Part shown: one piece after another, positions 33,983 through 45,608 of the stretch
Layout: the number at the start of each line of letters is the position of its first letter
Position numbering within the stretch: the first letter of the stretch is position 1
Origin: Acholoe squamosa
Lineage: Eukaryota > Annelida > Polychaeta > Phyllodocida > Polynoidae
Direction: 5' to 3'
DNA: 64,000 bases
Assembly (NCBI GenBank): GCA_949317995.1
Contig: OX439041.1
Span: 45,679,269 to 45,743,268, forward strand
The notes under the pieces: model-generated
The model's database searches: none
Seen by the model: only the letters and a program-made list of their open reading frames with translations
What the model was told of the DNA's origin: nothing
Translations under genes and position numbers: made by a program

Positions 33983-34052
33983 TCCCGATAGCTCAGAGGT
34001 AGAGCAGCAGTCTCGAGATCTGTGGGTCCCGGGTTCGATCCCCGGTTGGGAT
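33983..34052 (+). tRNA. tRNA-like sequence, anticodon CGA, copy 2
   Basis: The same fold as the copy at 33590 with a consensus T-loop TTCGATC and intact box A (TAGCTCAGAGGT) and box B (GGTTCGATCCC). The anticodon loop is CTCGAGA, giving CGA, a serine anticodon, again without the long variable arm of serine tRNAs. The two copies differ in anticodon, so at least one has drifted. Confidence 0.45.
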
Positions 34053-35018
34053 ATGGACTTTTCCAATGGTGACGGTTACAATAGTACCCCATAGAATGAT
34101 GTCCTGGAATATATGAAGTAATTGTCCCTACATGATAATTGATAATACTCTAAGGTTCCCATGTTTGAATGGTTTTTACCATGACCAGCTGGTGATTTCA
34201 TCAGAATTCTCCAACTTTGGTTTGATAATTTGAAGATGACGAGTGCTCACATATACAACATTTTGACTCCAGGCATAGATAAATATCTTTGCTAAATGAT
34301 AGCATAAGGAAAAGTGCAGAAATGTGAAATACTTTCTGTATAGAACATGCCAATTTCACCTTGAGATGACCACCATTTCACCTTGAGTCAACCACTCCTT
34401 ATACACCTATTTGTGCATTTAATTGAATAGAAACCATTGACTATATAGGAATGCATCACAAGAGTCATGGCCAGAATAGTTTGGGATAGAAATCTTCACT
34501 GGATTGTGCTTATGGATATCATTCTTGGGAGAATGGCCATCCCTCACTATATTCCTACTGATATGACACTGACTTTCTGTGCATAGCCTTTTTGTGCAAA
34601 GATTTGATGGCAAGCTCTAAACTGAGATCCCTCTGTCCATATGGTGGTCTGCCTAATAATAAGAGAAGTCAGGTGGGCGATAATAGGCACTCTTAGATGC
34701 TTCGCTGCTGATGGCGCCCTCCGTGGGCCGGGGCTGACACAAGATGAGGGCAGGCAGAAAAGGCGTAAAGGTATCAAAAGAGGGGGGAACTACCACATTG
34801 GGTGTCCCATACTGAAAGGACAGCTTTTCAGGGGAGTCGTAGTGCAGGTAGCTTGCAGGAGGCAGTAGATCTTGTAGGGGCCGAATAAAGAAGCAAGGAA
34901 AAGGAGTACATGATAAGGACACAAGGGTGACGGAGATATGCATAAAACCTATGTAGATGAGCATTATAAGTGGCTGAGGACGCTGACGCTGAAGAAGCGG
35001 CAACAGCGCCAGCACACA

Positions 35019-35584
35019 TACGTGGCCAGGTTGGGGAAAGTGTGCCTCCTGGGGGGAAATAGCTTTTTAAGGTTAAAGGCATGGGCTTTAAAATGAGATA
35101 TCTTGCACTAAAATATCCCCGGTAGTTTTGCTGTAATTGCTTGTCAAACATAGGTTGGTGTGTACAACTGAAAATGGGAAATAAGCTCTAAATGCATTAT
35201 ATCCTATCGGGAACACTAATAATAATAACCAAATGTTTTTTGTCATAAAATTGGTTCTACAAGGAAATTTTTAGCTCTGTTTTCGGTTCTGGGTTCCTGA
35301 AGGAATTTCAAAAAAAGTTTCTGGGAGAAATTCCCAATTGGAATATGGAGTGGTTTTCCATGGCAACCAGAAATTGCCTTATCTACCAATTTTCCAAAAA
35401 TGGAACATTTTTAGTGGAGATGGAATGATTTTAAGCATAGCACTGGATTCCTTATCAAAAATTGGTCTAAAGCTTTTTTTAGCATATCATATTTGTCAGT
35501 GTTTTACCCATATACTGCCCCCTGGTGGCCAAAACCAGTACTAAACATCCCCTGGAGGTGCATTCTCCCCCATTGGGCCACGTA
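35019..35584 (+). mobile_element. 566 bp inverted-repeat element with TACGTGGCC ends, copy 1
   Basis: The left end is TACGTGGCCAGGTTGGGGAA and the right end, inverted, TACGTGGCCCAATGGGGGAG; inverted similarity continues through TGCCTCC/TGCACCTCC for about 35 bp. The same element lies at 38444-39028. Internal landmarks are TATCCCCGGTAGTTTTGCTG, TCCATGGCAACCAG and TGCCCCCTGGTGGCC. No transposase frame; non-autonomous. Confidence 0.75.
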
Positions 35585-35999
35585 ATTATTATTTTTACAG
35601 TATTTTAGCCTAATGGTTAACAATTTTCCTATGGTTAACAATTTTCTCGGCTCTAGGGTGTGAAATATTGCCTAAGGCTCAACTGCTCGGAACAATGTTT
35701 AGTAAAAAAAAAAAAAAAGCCTGCACGCTACTATAGGTCAAAGAGGAGTGCAGAAAGTCTCCATGGCTCTGGCGAGTGGGGGGGGGGACGCAAAGAATTT
35801 TGACAGCCGTGGAGGGGGGGGCATAAAATAAATTCTGTGCATCTGTGTGAACCCCACACCCTCTGTTGATAAAAAAATGACCACTCACTTAGGTGAAGAA
35901 ACTGGTGCTATTAAGACCTAACCCAACGGGGCAGGTGGGCCTTATCTGGACTAAGCGGTGTGTTCCCTGACAGTTTCAGGAACTACATTCTCATGGTCT

Positions 36000-38430
36000 T
36001 ATGCTCTGTGTTCTATATAGACTGACAGTCTGAGCAGGTTGGCAGATATACGTGTTCATGACACGTGCCTAATGCTAAAACACGTGTTGTCATCGACGTC
36101 ACGTCAGATCACTACCAAATGCGTCACAAGCACCAAATGTGAGCCCTTACATAAAATGGTTGTGGAGAATTCCATTTTATGAGTTGCACTGTCACCTGCA
36201 CTACATAAAGGGACATAATTCAAAGGTTCAAAGGGCCTCTTTTTCCATATAGGCACTTGAAGCTGAAGGTAGTAGCCAGTGACAAACTTTACAAATACAT
36301 TATCTGCCTGAACCTCCTAATGTGGCCCCTGTCGAAATATTCAAGATCATTCAAAACATGCTTCATGTACAGCTGTTGGTGAAGTTTAGTGGTAAAGAGA
36401 TGTAAAAATGATTAACTGCAAACATCCATTAAAAATGATAATGGAAATCCTTAACATTACTCCCAATATCTACATGCAGAAAGTAGAGTTAGACCCAGCT
36501 TCTCGAGCTCTATATGACGTCACATTATTGTCTTTCAACCTAGATTCATTTCCTAACTTACCCACGACCTGAGGAGAAATTATCAGAAATTCCCCTCATA
36601 GTTTACGTGGATGCCAACAGTATACTTAAATCACGTCTGATAAACACGATTTATGAAATCCTATATTCATCTGGAGAGAAAAGTTACTAAATATGTGACC
36701 AAATGTTCTCACTACTGGTTAATAGTTGAGAGAAATGATGGCCCAATGGGACGTGGATTGGGAGTTACGTGAATCATTGATCTGAACTAGTCCATGTAAT
36801 CGCCCACCTGGTCAGGTCAGCACGGGTAAACGTTCATGGGTCAAGTCGCCAGAAAGCAGTAGATTTTGTGTTTTTGGGCTATTTTGGACTTTTATGAGTC
36901 TGGAGAAAGAAGTTTTGAACCAATTTTTTCTTACATAGACTCATTTGATCGAGGACACCTAGGGCTCTCAGAAATATGTAAACGCTTAGACTTATAGCCT
37001 GTCGAAGTGGAAAAAAGGCCAAATTTGTTCTTTTTTTAATTTTTGTATTTTTTACAAGTGTCCTGTATTGAATAAAGAACATCTGGAGTATCCCAAAGTT
37101 ATTTTTTTGTATTGTATAAGATCATAGGTATCATTTCCATGAGGTTTGGATACATTACTGAGTGAGAATTTTTCATTATGTGTCTTTGAAAATGGAAATC
37201 TGTAATTTGTAGCGTCCGGTACCTAAATCTAAATCAGTTATAAAACATGGAAAAAATTGAGCTTCAAACTCTTTGTTATTACCCATATGAAGATTACTAT
37301 TGTCCCCTACTTTGATGAAAAAATTGTGTCTATCTGCATTTGTAGCCATGTGAGAGCAGCTTATGTGAAATAATTCTGATAAAAGTACCAGACGTTACGT
37401 AACATCCGGTACTTTTATCAACATGTAAGGGGCAGTCTACTTTGCATGCATAACTAAATTTTTTGTCCCATTTTATAATTGAAGTCAATTATAGACATAT
37501 TGGCCTTGTTATTCCATGTGTTTGTTATTCATAATGGGACATTCCTATATTACTCAGAGCAACTTTAATTACCTCCATATTTCATCATTTTGGTACCGGA
37601 CGTTACATGACACAAAACAAGCGCTATGAATGGAACAGAACATCCTAAGTCAGTATTTTTTGGTTTTCTGAGCTGAGGGGATGTCCCTTCACAACTTTGT
37701 TAAGGTTATATAAATCAATTAGAAAAACAATTTTTCAGGCCCTTCAAGGGCAAAATCTTACACTTTCTGACGACCTGACCCTCGAATGAATGAATGAATG
37801 AATGAATATATCTACTCCTTCTTGGAACTGCTAGAAATGGATATATATGCCCAGTGCAAGCAGCAATAGGCTTTGAGGCGTGGGTGATCGAATATATAGC
37901 ATTTCGGAACAACAGACAATGAGATTTCCCTTTCCTCTTTTTTTCCTGAGTAAATTATGTGCTACCTAAATATCTGTGCAGTTACTATGGTTTTGCTAAA
38001 TCCCCTATGGGCCCCAACCTATAGTTTTTCATGTCTGTATCACCGGACTCTGATCACTGATTTGATATTGATATTAAAAACGTACCCATCCTATATATGT
38101 CCCATGGTATAGCCATGCACTTTTATTTTATATAGCATTTATAAACACTGGGAATGACAATAAGAAAACTTCCTATAACCTAACTGCTTTGTATATTAGC
38201 AGGCTGTTACTGGCAGGATCCCACCTCCGTAATATGGCATAAGTTGGCTGGGTGGAGGGTAACTGCTTGGATGGAAGAGGCATACAGTGCATTGTGGAGG
38301 AGCATGGACAATAATGTTGTGAGTTGGTAAAGGTCACCTCTTAGTACACTAGAGAAGGGCTTTCACCGAACACACCAAATAACAGCATGGCAAGCTCCTC
38401 ACCTGCTCCCTTCACATAGGTATCTTATCC
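36000..38430. other. stretch without a recognisable gene; recurrent TCCGGTAC motif
   Basis: No exon-like segment. Between 37205 and 37610 the motif GTCCGGTAC or GTACCGGACGTTAC occurs four times, twice within the palindrome at 37379-37418. (GAAT)n-type repeats lie at 37786-37808. Confidence 0.35.
37379..37418. repeat. 40 bp near-perfect palindrome
   Basis: The arms ATAAAAGTACCAGACGTTAC and GTAACATCCGGTACTTTTAT are reverse complements with two mismatches and no spacer. Half-site copies occur at about 37207 and 37590. Confidence 0.85.
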
Positions 38431-38443
38431 AGACGTGTATGTA

Positions 38444-39028
38444 TATGTGGCCAGGTGAGAGAAAACGTGCCTCCTGGGGGGAAATGGCTTTTTAAGCTTT
38501 AAGTCTTCGGCTTTAAAATGAGGTATCTTGAGCTAAAATATCCCCGGTAGTTTTGCTGTAATTGCTTGTCAAACACAGGTTGGTGTGTACAACTGAAAAT
38601 AGGAAATAAGCTCTAAATGCATTATATGCAAAAAACACAGTTTTGTGGAAAATAACCAAAGAAATAAGATGTTTTTGGTTTTAGAGGGAATTTTTGAGCT
38701 CTGTTTTCAGTTCTGGGTTACTGAAGGAATTTCAAAAAAGGTTTGTGGCAAAAATTCCCAATTGGAATAGGGAAGTGGTTTCTATGGCAACCAGGAATTG
38801 CCTTATCCACCAATTTTCTATGTTTCCATGGCAACCGACGTTCCAAAAATGGAACATTTTCAGTGGAGATAGAATGAATTTAAGCATACAACTGGATTTC
38901 TTATCAAAAATTGGTCTAAAGCTATTTTTAGCATATTTTTTAGTGTTTTACCCATATACTGCCCCCTGGTGGCCAAAACCAGTACTTAAAATCCTCCCGG
39001 AGGTGCGTTCTCGCCTGTTGGGCCACAT
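38444..39028 (+). mobile_element. inverted-repeat element with TACGTGGCC ends, copy 2
   Basis: Colinear with 35019-35584 and in the same orientation. The ends read TATGTGGCCAGG and GGGCCACATA. It runs directly into an (AT)n tract at its right end, as if inserted into or next to TA repeats. A short duplication of the CCATGGCAACC part occurs inside. Confidence 0.75.
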
Positions 39029-39070
39029 ATATATATAAATAAATAAATATATATATATATATATAAATAT
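39027..39070. repeat. AT-rich microsatellite
   Basis: Imperfect (AT)n/(AAAT)n tract lying between two transposon-like elements. Confidence 0.9.
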
Positions 39071-40165
39071 ATGGGTCATTCCAAGATCTACTGCACATGT
39101 GGTTCCTTGGGCATATAATAGCAAGGGAAACACTTCTAAACCACCAATAATATTTTCATTCCTTAGTGGGGGTCATAGCTAAGATTTCCATATGATTTGG
39201 GTGAGAGTACTTGGTGTATGTGAAGATACATTTTAGCACCAGATATGAATAGGGAACGTTACTGATGGCTACAAGCATTTTTGAGATGATTAGAGTTCTA
39301 CTTTTATTGTACCAACCTATTATCTTGTATGGTGTTTCTATCATTTGTATTCAACTGTAGACATGTTTGAAAAGACTATATGGTGTATGGAAAGATATAT
39401 TTTAGCACCATATGGGATGTGAGAGTAGTGACAAATGTACAAAAAGTTGTGATTTTTAATTTTCAAAGTGATATTAGACACCAAAGATGGGCCTTATGCA
39501 TGTTTAAATGACTCTAGATATGCAGTACTGTTTTATCATTGTTTATGTGATGCCAATAGAATATGATGATGTATAGATGAGCTGTGGCCATTCTTTGAGA
39601 GGTTAATGAATAGGGAACGTCACTGATGGTACATGCGATATGGCCTCTACGCAGGTACTGACTATGCAGTACAAGAGGCTAACTGTAATTATTCTGTACA
39701 GTAGTTCCACTAGAAACAATGGACAGCTAATATAGACATTGTATGAAGGACTTTGAATGAACTAGGCTAAAGTTAAGAAATGGAAGAATAAATTCCCAAA
39801 TTTTCAGAGTTTCCAATTTTCCGCCAATGGGTAACTTCCAGAGTTTTTGAGCCTCACTTTAACTTTTTGGTATACATAAAGTCATACATTGTACCAGTCT
39901 GGCTACAATATTAATTTTGGTGTTTCTAGGAGTCTTATTAGTGGTGTTATTCATGTTTGATTGATTAGATCAATAATGTTCCCCTTTTTTAGAAGGTTTT
40001 ATGGCATCTGTGATAAAAACTGACATCTTAGGAGTTGAATCCTTAAATGAACCTTTTTTAATATGCCAAGATATAGGGCTATCAATAAAATGTAACGTTA
40101 TTTAGAAATGCTGAGTTTGTCAATTCATGATCCAGGCCCCCCATGTGCAGTATTTCTTGGAATGA

Positions 40166-40170
<5 letters not shown>
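39070..40170. mobile_element. 1.1 kb inverted-repeat element with ATGGGTCATTCCAAGA ends
   Basis: The left end TATGGGTCATTCCAAGATCT and the inverted right end TATGGCTCATTCCAAGAAAT match over about 37 bp, including ACTGCACATG. (AT)n tracts flank both sides. Internal repeats include GTATGTGAAGATACATTTTA / GTATGGAAAGATATATTTTA and two copies of TGAATAGGGAACGTYACTGA. No transposase frame. It is probably a non-autonomous DNA transposon. Confidence 0.65.

Positions 40171-40214
<44 letters not shown>
40169..40214. repeat. (AT)n microsatellite
   Basis: About 23 AT dinucleotides at the right edge of the 1.1 kb inverted-repeat element. Confidence 0.95.
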
Positions 40215-40218
<4 letters not shown>

Positions 40219-41186
40219 ACCTATGCCCTACACATTATAGAAATATTACAGACATTATATAGCAATTTCATGACACCAAAATTAATGCCCTTAACTCAGT
40301 AATTTTATGAATACATATGGCAATTACTTTACACCACATGTACTACACATGATGATTTTACTACACACACATAATAATAATATTATAGCAATTGCATGCC
40401 TTTCACGTGATAACAAGGGATATACTTATCAAATTACATGACACCATATGCATTTAATATTTCAGACACATATCATAAGACACCTTAAAGTCTTCACTTT
40501 TGGACCTCACACACACAAACCAAATATATACAAAATTTGTATATATATATGGTTTAATTAATGATATTTAATATCATTATACTCTTTACATGGTAGTCTT
40601 ACAGAAGTCTGTTTCAACCCATCTTCACAAGAGGGCTTTCCAGCAGCCTCTACAATAGAGATCTGATGAGAACTTGACAGCCCAAATAGCCTCTCTATTG
40701 AAACCCACACCCCTTCACATGAGGAACTTACAGTCCTAAATAGTGAAAGTGGCCTCTTATTTCACCTCACACAGCTTCCCATAGGGACCTCACAACCCTA
40801 AGTAGCCTCTGCAACCACATACATATGGTCAAATCTTTGAAAATGGTACTTTTAGCATTTTACAGGGTTTTTAAGCTTTAGCTACCAATAGGGTCAAAAC
40901 CTATGCACTAGCCTGGTGTTTATCAGTTTCAATCAAGAGAAAACATCCTAAGCTTTCAAATGAGTGTAAACTTTAGCAGATCGGACCATAATTCTTTTGA
41001 GTTATGTGTCTACAGAGTTGAAAAAAGACCATATAAACCTCCTCAAAATATCAATGAAATATTCTGTTTCTACCGTCCATGCTACACTTGATTTTGAAGG
41101 ACATTTGAGGGGTTATATGGTATAAAAATTTTACAGTCACACCCATTATCTTTTAGTCCTGGTCCTAAAGTGTATTGGCATACACA

Positions 41187-42650
41187 TTTTGAGCAGGAAG
41201 TAACATTTAACATTTTGGTTAATGAATTAAATTCTACTGCTTCCATACAGTGCTTTGCATAGTGTATGGGCACCTCCTAATTAATCATGAACAAAATTGG
41301 TCCCATATTGACTCATTGTGCCGTTTATAGATAGACCATAAAATATGATAGGGTGTTACTCTCTGCTCAAAATTCTAAGTTCTTTGGCACTAAACCAGAT
41401 GTCATCCCTCACACAGCGCATCCATATAGGTCTTTTCGAATCACAACAAGGACACTTCCGGGTATTGTTTGATGCATTTTTGTCCAATTTTACCGACAGT
41501 TGTTATTCTTACAGCAAAAAAAAAGGTAAGGGATCAGCCAAAATTTCGCCGTAATAAGATGTATGAAGGTCTAGGGCACATGCTGATGTACTTTGTTGGG
41601 GTCCAAATGCTTTTATTTTGACTTAAGTCGATGTTGTGCATCGCCGAGTGGTGGAATTTTGCCACTATTTCTAAATGACTGGGCGTTATATGGGGTTGAA
41701 GCCTGTCGACTGCCCAGACCCTATGTGTGTTACTCCCTGCTCAAAAATAGATTCTGCTGTTAAAACTCACTCTTCTGTCCCTCAGCTATCAAAATGTGTA
41801 CTATATCCTGATGATAGATTATACACTCCTGCATCTTCCTGGAGTATTTGGTTATGATCCCAATACTTTAAGTGTCTGTTTGAGTGTGGAAATTCCAAAA
41901 ATCTGCATCGGACCCAAAGATTTATCTCACTTTTTCAGATCTCTTGTCCCTAATATTGTAAAGATTACTGTTTTGTGGCTTTTAGGATAGAAGCACCTCT
42001 CATTTATTCAAAAAAAAATGTGTTATATGTTACCTAGATGCAGTTATTTAGTCCCACTAACCCAATCAATGGTGGAATTTGAATTTTGAGCAGACAGTAG
42101 CACCTGATAAGAAAATGTTGTAATTTCTTCGAGGAATATCCCTCAAACTCCACCTACTACTGTTCCATTTGCTTGTTATGGAGCCCCCCTAACCTATCTA
42201 CTATGTAGATTTGTGTACATAATTTGCACTTTGTGCTATTTCGGGGGTAAAATTAATTTTGAGCAGGGAGTGCTGCATTACTTCCTGCTCAAAAAAGCCA
42301 AATTGTGGTCAAACCTGTGACCAGTTCTATCACAAACTACTGCTAGATATGGAACAGATCTGGTAGTTGCATATTAAAGTATGCATATTGAAGCTAATAT
42401 AGATGAGCTTTGGTGATTATTTGACAACTTTTGACAAAGCTAGAAGAAAATTGGGGTTTTAAAAAAGATTTCTCAGAAAAATCTGTCAATGACAAAATTC
42501 AATATCTGATATCTCTTTTTAAAGGAACATATTTATTTTGAAATCATGATACATACTTACTAGTAGATGTTGTAAATGGGGTTAGGAGTCATTAGGATAT
42601 TGTTAAGAGGTATGTCCAGTTGCTCTCTGAATTTCGAGCAGGGAGTAACA
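41187..42650. repeat. seven copies of TGTTACTCCCTGCTCAAAAT in both orientations
   Basis: Motif copies lie near 41353, 41728 and 42276 (plus strand) and 41187, 42083, 42255 and 42631 (minus strand). The pair at 42255-42294 forms an imperfect palindrome. DNA between them is unrelated AT-rich sequence with short frames only. The layout recalls repeated protein-binding sites in a transposon or regulatory region, but no element ends are visible. Confidence 0.7.
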
Positions 42651-42699
42651 CAAATTACAACAGATTATCTTTGAACGCTTATAAAAACGGACCCGCTAG

Positions 42700-43680
42700 G
42701 AGTTGCTGCGTATGTTAGGTGTGTTTATGGCGCCAAGACATTGCCCTTTGAATGTAATTAAGTTGTTTTAACTTATTTTGAGTTTCACTGTTTTTGCTTT
42801 GTCAGGGCCAAAAGTGCCACTTTAAAAAATATGTATAATCATGATCTATCATGTAGACCCTTCTCCAGGAAGATATTTCTCAATGTGGTACGGCTGGACA
42901 CAGCCACAACGAATTGAATCCCTCAATGCTTACAACTGTTGTGAACCATCAGCGCTTTATTGATAATGTAGTAATATTACATAGGGTGTGGTAGGGCAGT
43001 CATACCAGTCCAATCATTTGTTACCAGTAGAGTGAGAGATCACACCAAGATTTGAGGGGATCTAGTCGTGCCATCTTGAGAAATGTCTCCCTGGGGAGAT
43101 TACATCCCCTACTTGATCAGCTCCTATCATAACCCACACATCTTTATTTGAGGACTGTACTACAAACCTCATCTTCTCCACATGAGGACCTCACCTGCCC
43201 AGATAGCCTTTTTTAACTTCCCATGTTAAGAGTATGTGGGTTGTATACGGGTTGTATACAACCCACACCCCTTTCAGATTGGGAACGTACCACTTCACAC
43301 AGCCTTCATGGACAATACAGCCTATATTTCCCAACATTTAATACCAGGTGTTGTCATAAATGCAATACCACCTGGTGTTCATCGGGTGTCGTTTGCCTTT
43401 TCATAACTCTCTGGCTTTCTCTAATCCATTCTCTCTGTACGGCTTATATAGATACGTGGAAAGGGGTCCAAGTTATGGCAATCTCCATAGATTTATAAAC
43501 TCGTTCCACGATGTCTTAAATCTATCTATTCAGTCTGACAAGCATTTACGAGGTGCCGCCAGTAACTCTAGTATGGGGGAAAGGGTTTAGCCCTAACCAA
43601 GTAAAACAAGGTGAAGTGAGAATATTTCTTTAGCATTCCCCAGGTTTCTGTAGGCCAGGCAGGGCATGTTTTTACTGTAT
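42700..43680. other. stretch without a recognisable gene
   Basis: No supported exon. A palindrome GGGTTGTATAC-GGGTTGTATACAACCCAC lies near 43239-43270. It precedes a clearly GC-richer block (43.7-45.3 kb) holding the 3' exons of the host gene. Confidence 0.35.
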
Positions 43681-43720
43681 GTTCCTCCTGTGTTGGATCT
43701 GCCCTACCCCCTACCCTTAG

Positions 43721-43761
43721 TCCGCACCTCCTCCACGGCCTGCTCCCACCTGGAGTCCCAG
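43721..43761 (+). CDS. tentative small exon of the host gene
   Basis: The acceptor CTACCCCCTACCCTTAG ends at 43720 and the donor is CCCAG|GTGAGAG, both strong. As a phase-0 entry it reads SAPPPRPAPTWSP and leaves two bases, matching the entry phase of the exon at 44133. The other open frame (RTSSTACSHLESQ) would not fit that junction. Proline-rich; short, so frame choice rests on phase. Confidence 0.3.
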
Positions 43762-44132
43762 GTGAGAGGGGTAAAGGTATTAGGCAGATGTGTGAGGGGG
43801 AGGCACTAAACTACCCATTCTACTACAAAGTAGCGAGTTGGTGCCACTACCACCTATGCCACCCTCTGCTGATGGGAGGGGTTGGATAGGGTAAGGGTAT
43901 TAGGGGTTCAGATTAGACTACAACGGACATGGACTATATACATGTAGTAATGATTCATAATTATTCAATATGACTGCAACTAAACTGCAGGTACCTGTAT
44001 GACATTTGGCAACGATGGTCATTCTTTAAATAATATCTTCAATGTTGGCGTTCAATTGTTTAACGTTGTGTTTTATATTCTATCGTTATGTGAGTTTTGT
44101 TTTACATCAATTTGTCCTTTGGATCCCAATAG

Positions 44133-44249
44133 GGGTAAAGGACTCATGTACGAGAGGGTGCAGGAGCAGGGTGGATCCGAAGGAGGTACAGAGTGCTTAC
44201 CTATGCAGGTGAGACAGGCAGCAGTCCTGGAGAAGGCGGTCAACACCTG
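44133..44249 (+). CDS. host-gene exon, 117 nt
   Basis: The acceptor CCTTTGGATCCCAATAG ends at 44132 and the donor is CACCTG|GTAGGT. It reads GKGLMYERVQEQGGSEGG then TECLPMQVRQAAVLEKAVNT. It enters with one base and leaves with two, like the exons at 21291 and 22957. The second half looks like an amphipathic helix. No family is recognised. The following intron is 147 nt. Confidence 0.55.
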
Positions 44250-44396
44250 GTAGGTAGGCAGGGCCAGCAGGAGCAGGATCTACCCTCCTCCCTGCCTGTC
44301 CGGCCGCAGGTCCTCCCCCATACCTCGGGCTGCTGTGATGCTCCTAGTCTGAAGGGTTCGTTGATCTGTGGTTATTCCTCCGGTTTTTTCCTCCAG

Positions 44397-44483
44397 GGTG
44401 GGAGGCGGCGGCATAGTCAGAGCAACATGTGGAGGTCCTGCTGTAGCGCCGTGCTCCTCCTCCAGTGCCTCTCGCCGTGTGAG
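44397..44483 (+). CDS. host-gene exon, 87 nt
   Basis: A very good acceptor (CCTCCGGTTTTTTCCTCCAG, ending at 44396) and a donor GTGAG|GTATCC. In the phase required by its neighbours it reads VGGGGIVRATCGGPAVAP then CSSSSASRRV, a Gly/Ser/Ala-rich, probably disordered stretch. A second frame is also open (WRSCCSAVLLLQCLSPCE), so the frame depends on phase agreement with both neighbours, which holds. A competing acceptor at 44310 would lead to an early stop. Confidence 0.45.
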
Positions 44484-45139
44484 GTATCCGCCACACGCGG
44501 GGGTGGGTGCTGGATCCTCAAAGCTACAAGAGGGACTGTGTCTCTAGGTGTCCTATCATACAAGCATCACCTCTGTCCTCTTGGGTCCGATCTATAAGCA
44601 GCTTATAGCCTCCAGAATAGGGCACCAGACGTAAGACCAATGCCCTGTGTTTAACCTAAGTGACCAGATGTAGGGTCTGGCTAAACCCACGGGTCTTGGG
44701 ATGGTGCCAGATGGATCCTTAGTGGAGAGTGTCTGGAGGTCTGATCCTTCCAGTGTCCTGACCATAAGGTCAGCAAAGACCTGTAGATCTATCTGCCTCT
44801 GGTCATTAAGACGGAATCAGTGGTGTTTAGTACTACCCTTCCGTCACTGTGGTTAAACACAAGCTTTGGAAAATATATTGCATCCTCCAAAGAACTTCAG
44901 TCTCTCTTCACCCATAGCAATTTCCATTACACATACAACCTTTGATTATGATAAATAAATCACGTAAAAGGGTAGAGTTATATGTGGCCTTTAAGTCCTC
45001 CTGTGTCTGTGCCATAAAGAGCACCTATATGTCATGTGCTGAACACATGGAGTAGGCTGGTGGCATTAGGGGTGTAGAGGAAGCTAGGTACCTGTGGTAG
45101 GTAGGTACCCGCCCATCCGCTGCCTCCTCCAATATGCAG

Positions 45140-45241
45140 CCTCCCTCCTGCATCACCACTGAGGCTCCTCCAGTTCCTGAACACTGGCACTCTGTACCAC
45201 CTCAGAGACAGCCTTGTGTGTTTACGTACAGGAGACCACAG
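45140..45241 (+). CDS. host-gene exon, 102 nt
   Basis: The acceptor CTGCCTCCTCCAATATGCAG ends at 45139 and the donor is CACAG|GTGGCA. In the shared phase (one base in, two out) it reads LPPASPLRLLQFLNTGTL then YHLRDSLVCLRTGDH, a leucine-rich, helix-like segment. Another frame is open too (PPSCITTEAPPVPEHW) but breaks phase with the neighbours. Its length is a multiple of three, as for its neighbours. Confidence 0.5.
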
Positions 45242-45456
45242 GTGGCAAGTGTAAAACTGCCATCTACAGGTGCTACTGCCACTCCACCTGCCTGCAGGGA
45301 GAAGAACTAGACTCTGTTCAACAAAGCAATTCTCCTCCTAGATGGTGCTTTTCTCAATGTTTATTTTCATCCATAATCAGGATGATAGATTGAAGTACAA
45401 TACCTTCTGTTCCCAAGGTCTAACCGATGTTAGGACCCTATCTAAAGCATAACATA

Positions 45457-45460
<4 letters not shown>

Positions 45461-45512
<52 letters not shown>
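45461..45512. repeat. (AT)n microsatellite
   Basis: About 26 AT dinucleotides immediately before a short tandem duplication. Confidence 0.95.
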
Positions 45513-45513
<1 letters not shown>

Positions 45514-45524
45514 TATAGACAGCG

Positions 45525-45608
45525 TTTGTATTATGGGACGTCCTCTAATAAACAGGGTCAGAGAGTTTTTGTATTATGGGACGTCCTCTAATAAACAGGG
45601 TCAGAGAG
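45525..45608 (+). repeat. 43 bp tandem duplication
   Basis: Two near-identical units starting TTTGTATTATGGGACGTCCT and ending CAGGGTCAGAGAG, one directly after the other. Confidence 0.95.

Larger units (their letters stand above)
33484..34090 (+). repeat. direct duplication of a tRNA-bearing 215 bp unit
   Basis: The segments 33484-33700 and 33876-34090 are near-identical in the same orientation, period about 392 bp. Each runs from GTGTAGCAGGGTAGG through CTCTCCTACCCTGCCATGAT and CACCTTGGATGAAGCACC to a tRNA-like part, then GGACTTTTCCAATGG. The 175 bp between them (GGGGCACCTCC and so on) is single copy here. The constant flanks suggest a SINE-like or satellite unit carrying a tRNA module. Confidence 0.8.

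Noticed and set aside
33484-34090. Possible pair of LTRs around a short element
   Set aside because: The repeated units contain a tRNA module, lack TG...CA ends and enclose no coding sequence.
44310-44356. Alternative terminal exon after CGGCCGCAG (reading SSPIPRAAVMLLV then stop)
   Set aside because: The acceptor at 44396 is better and keeps the frame open through the following exons.
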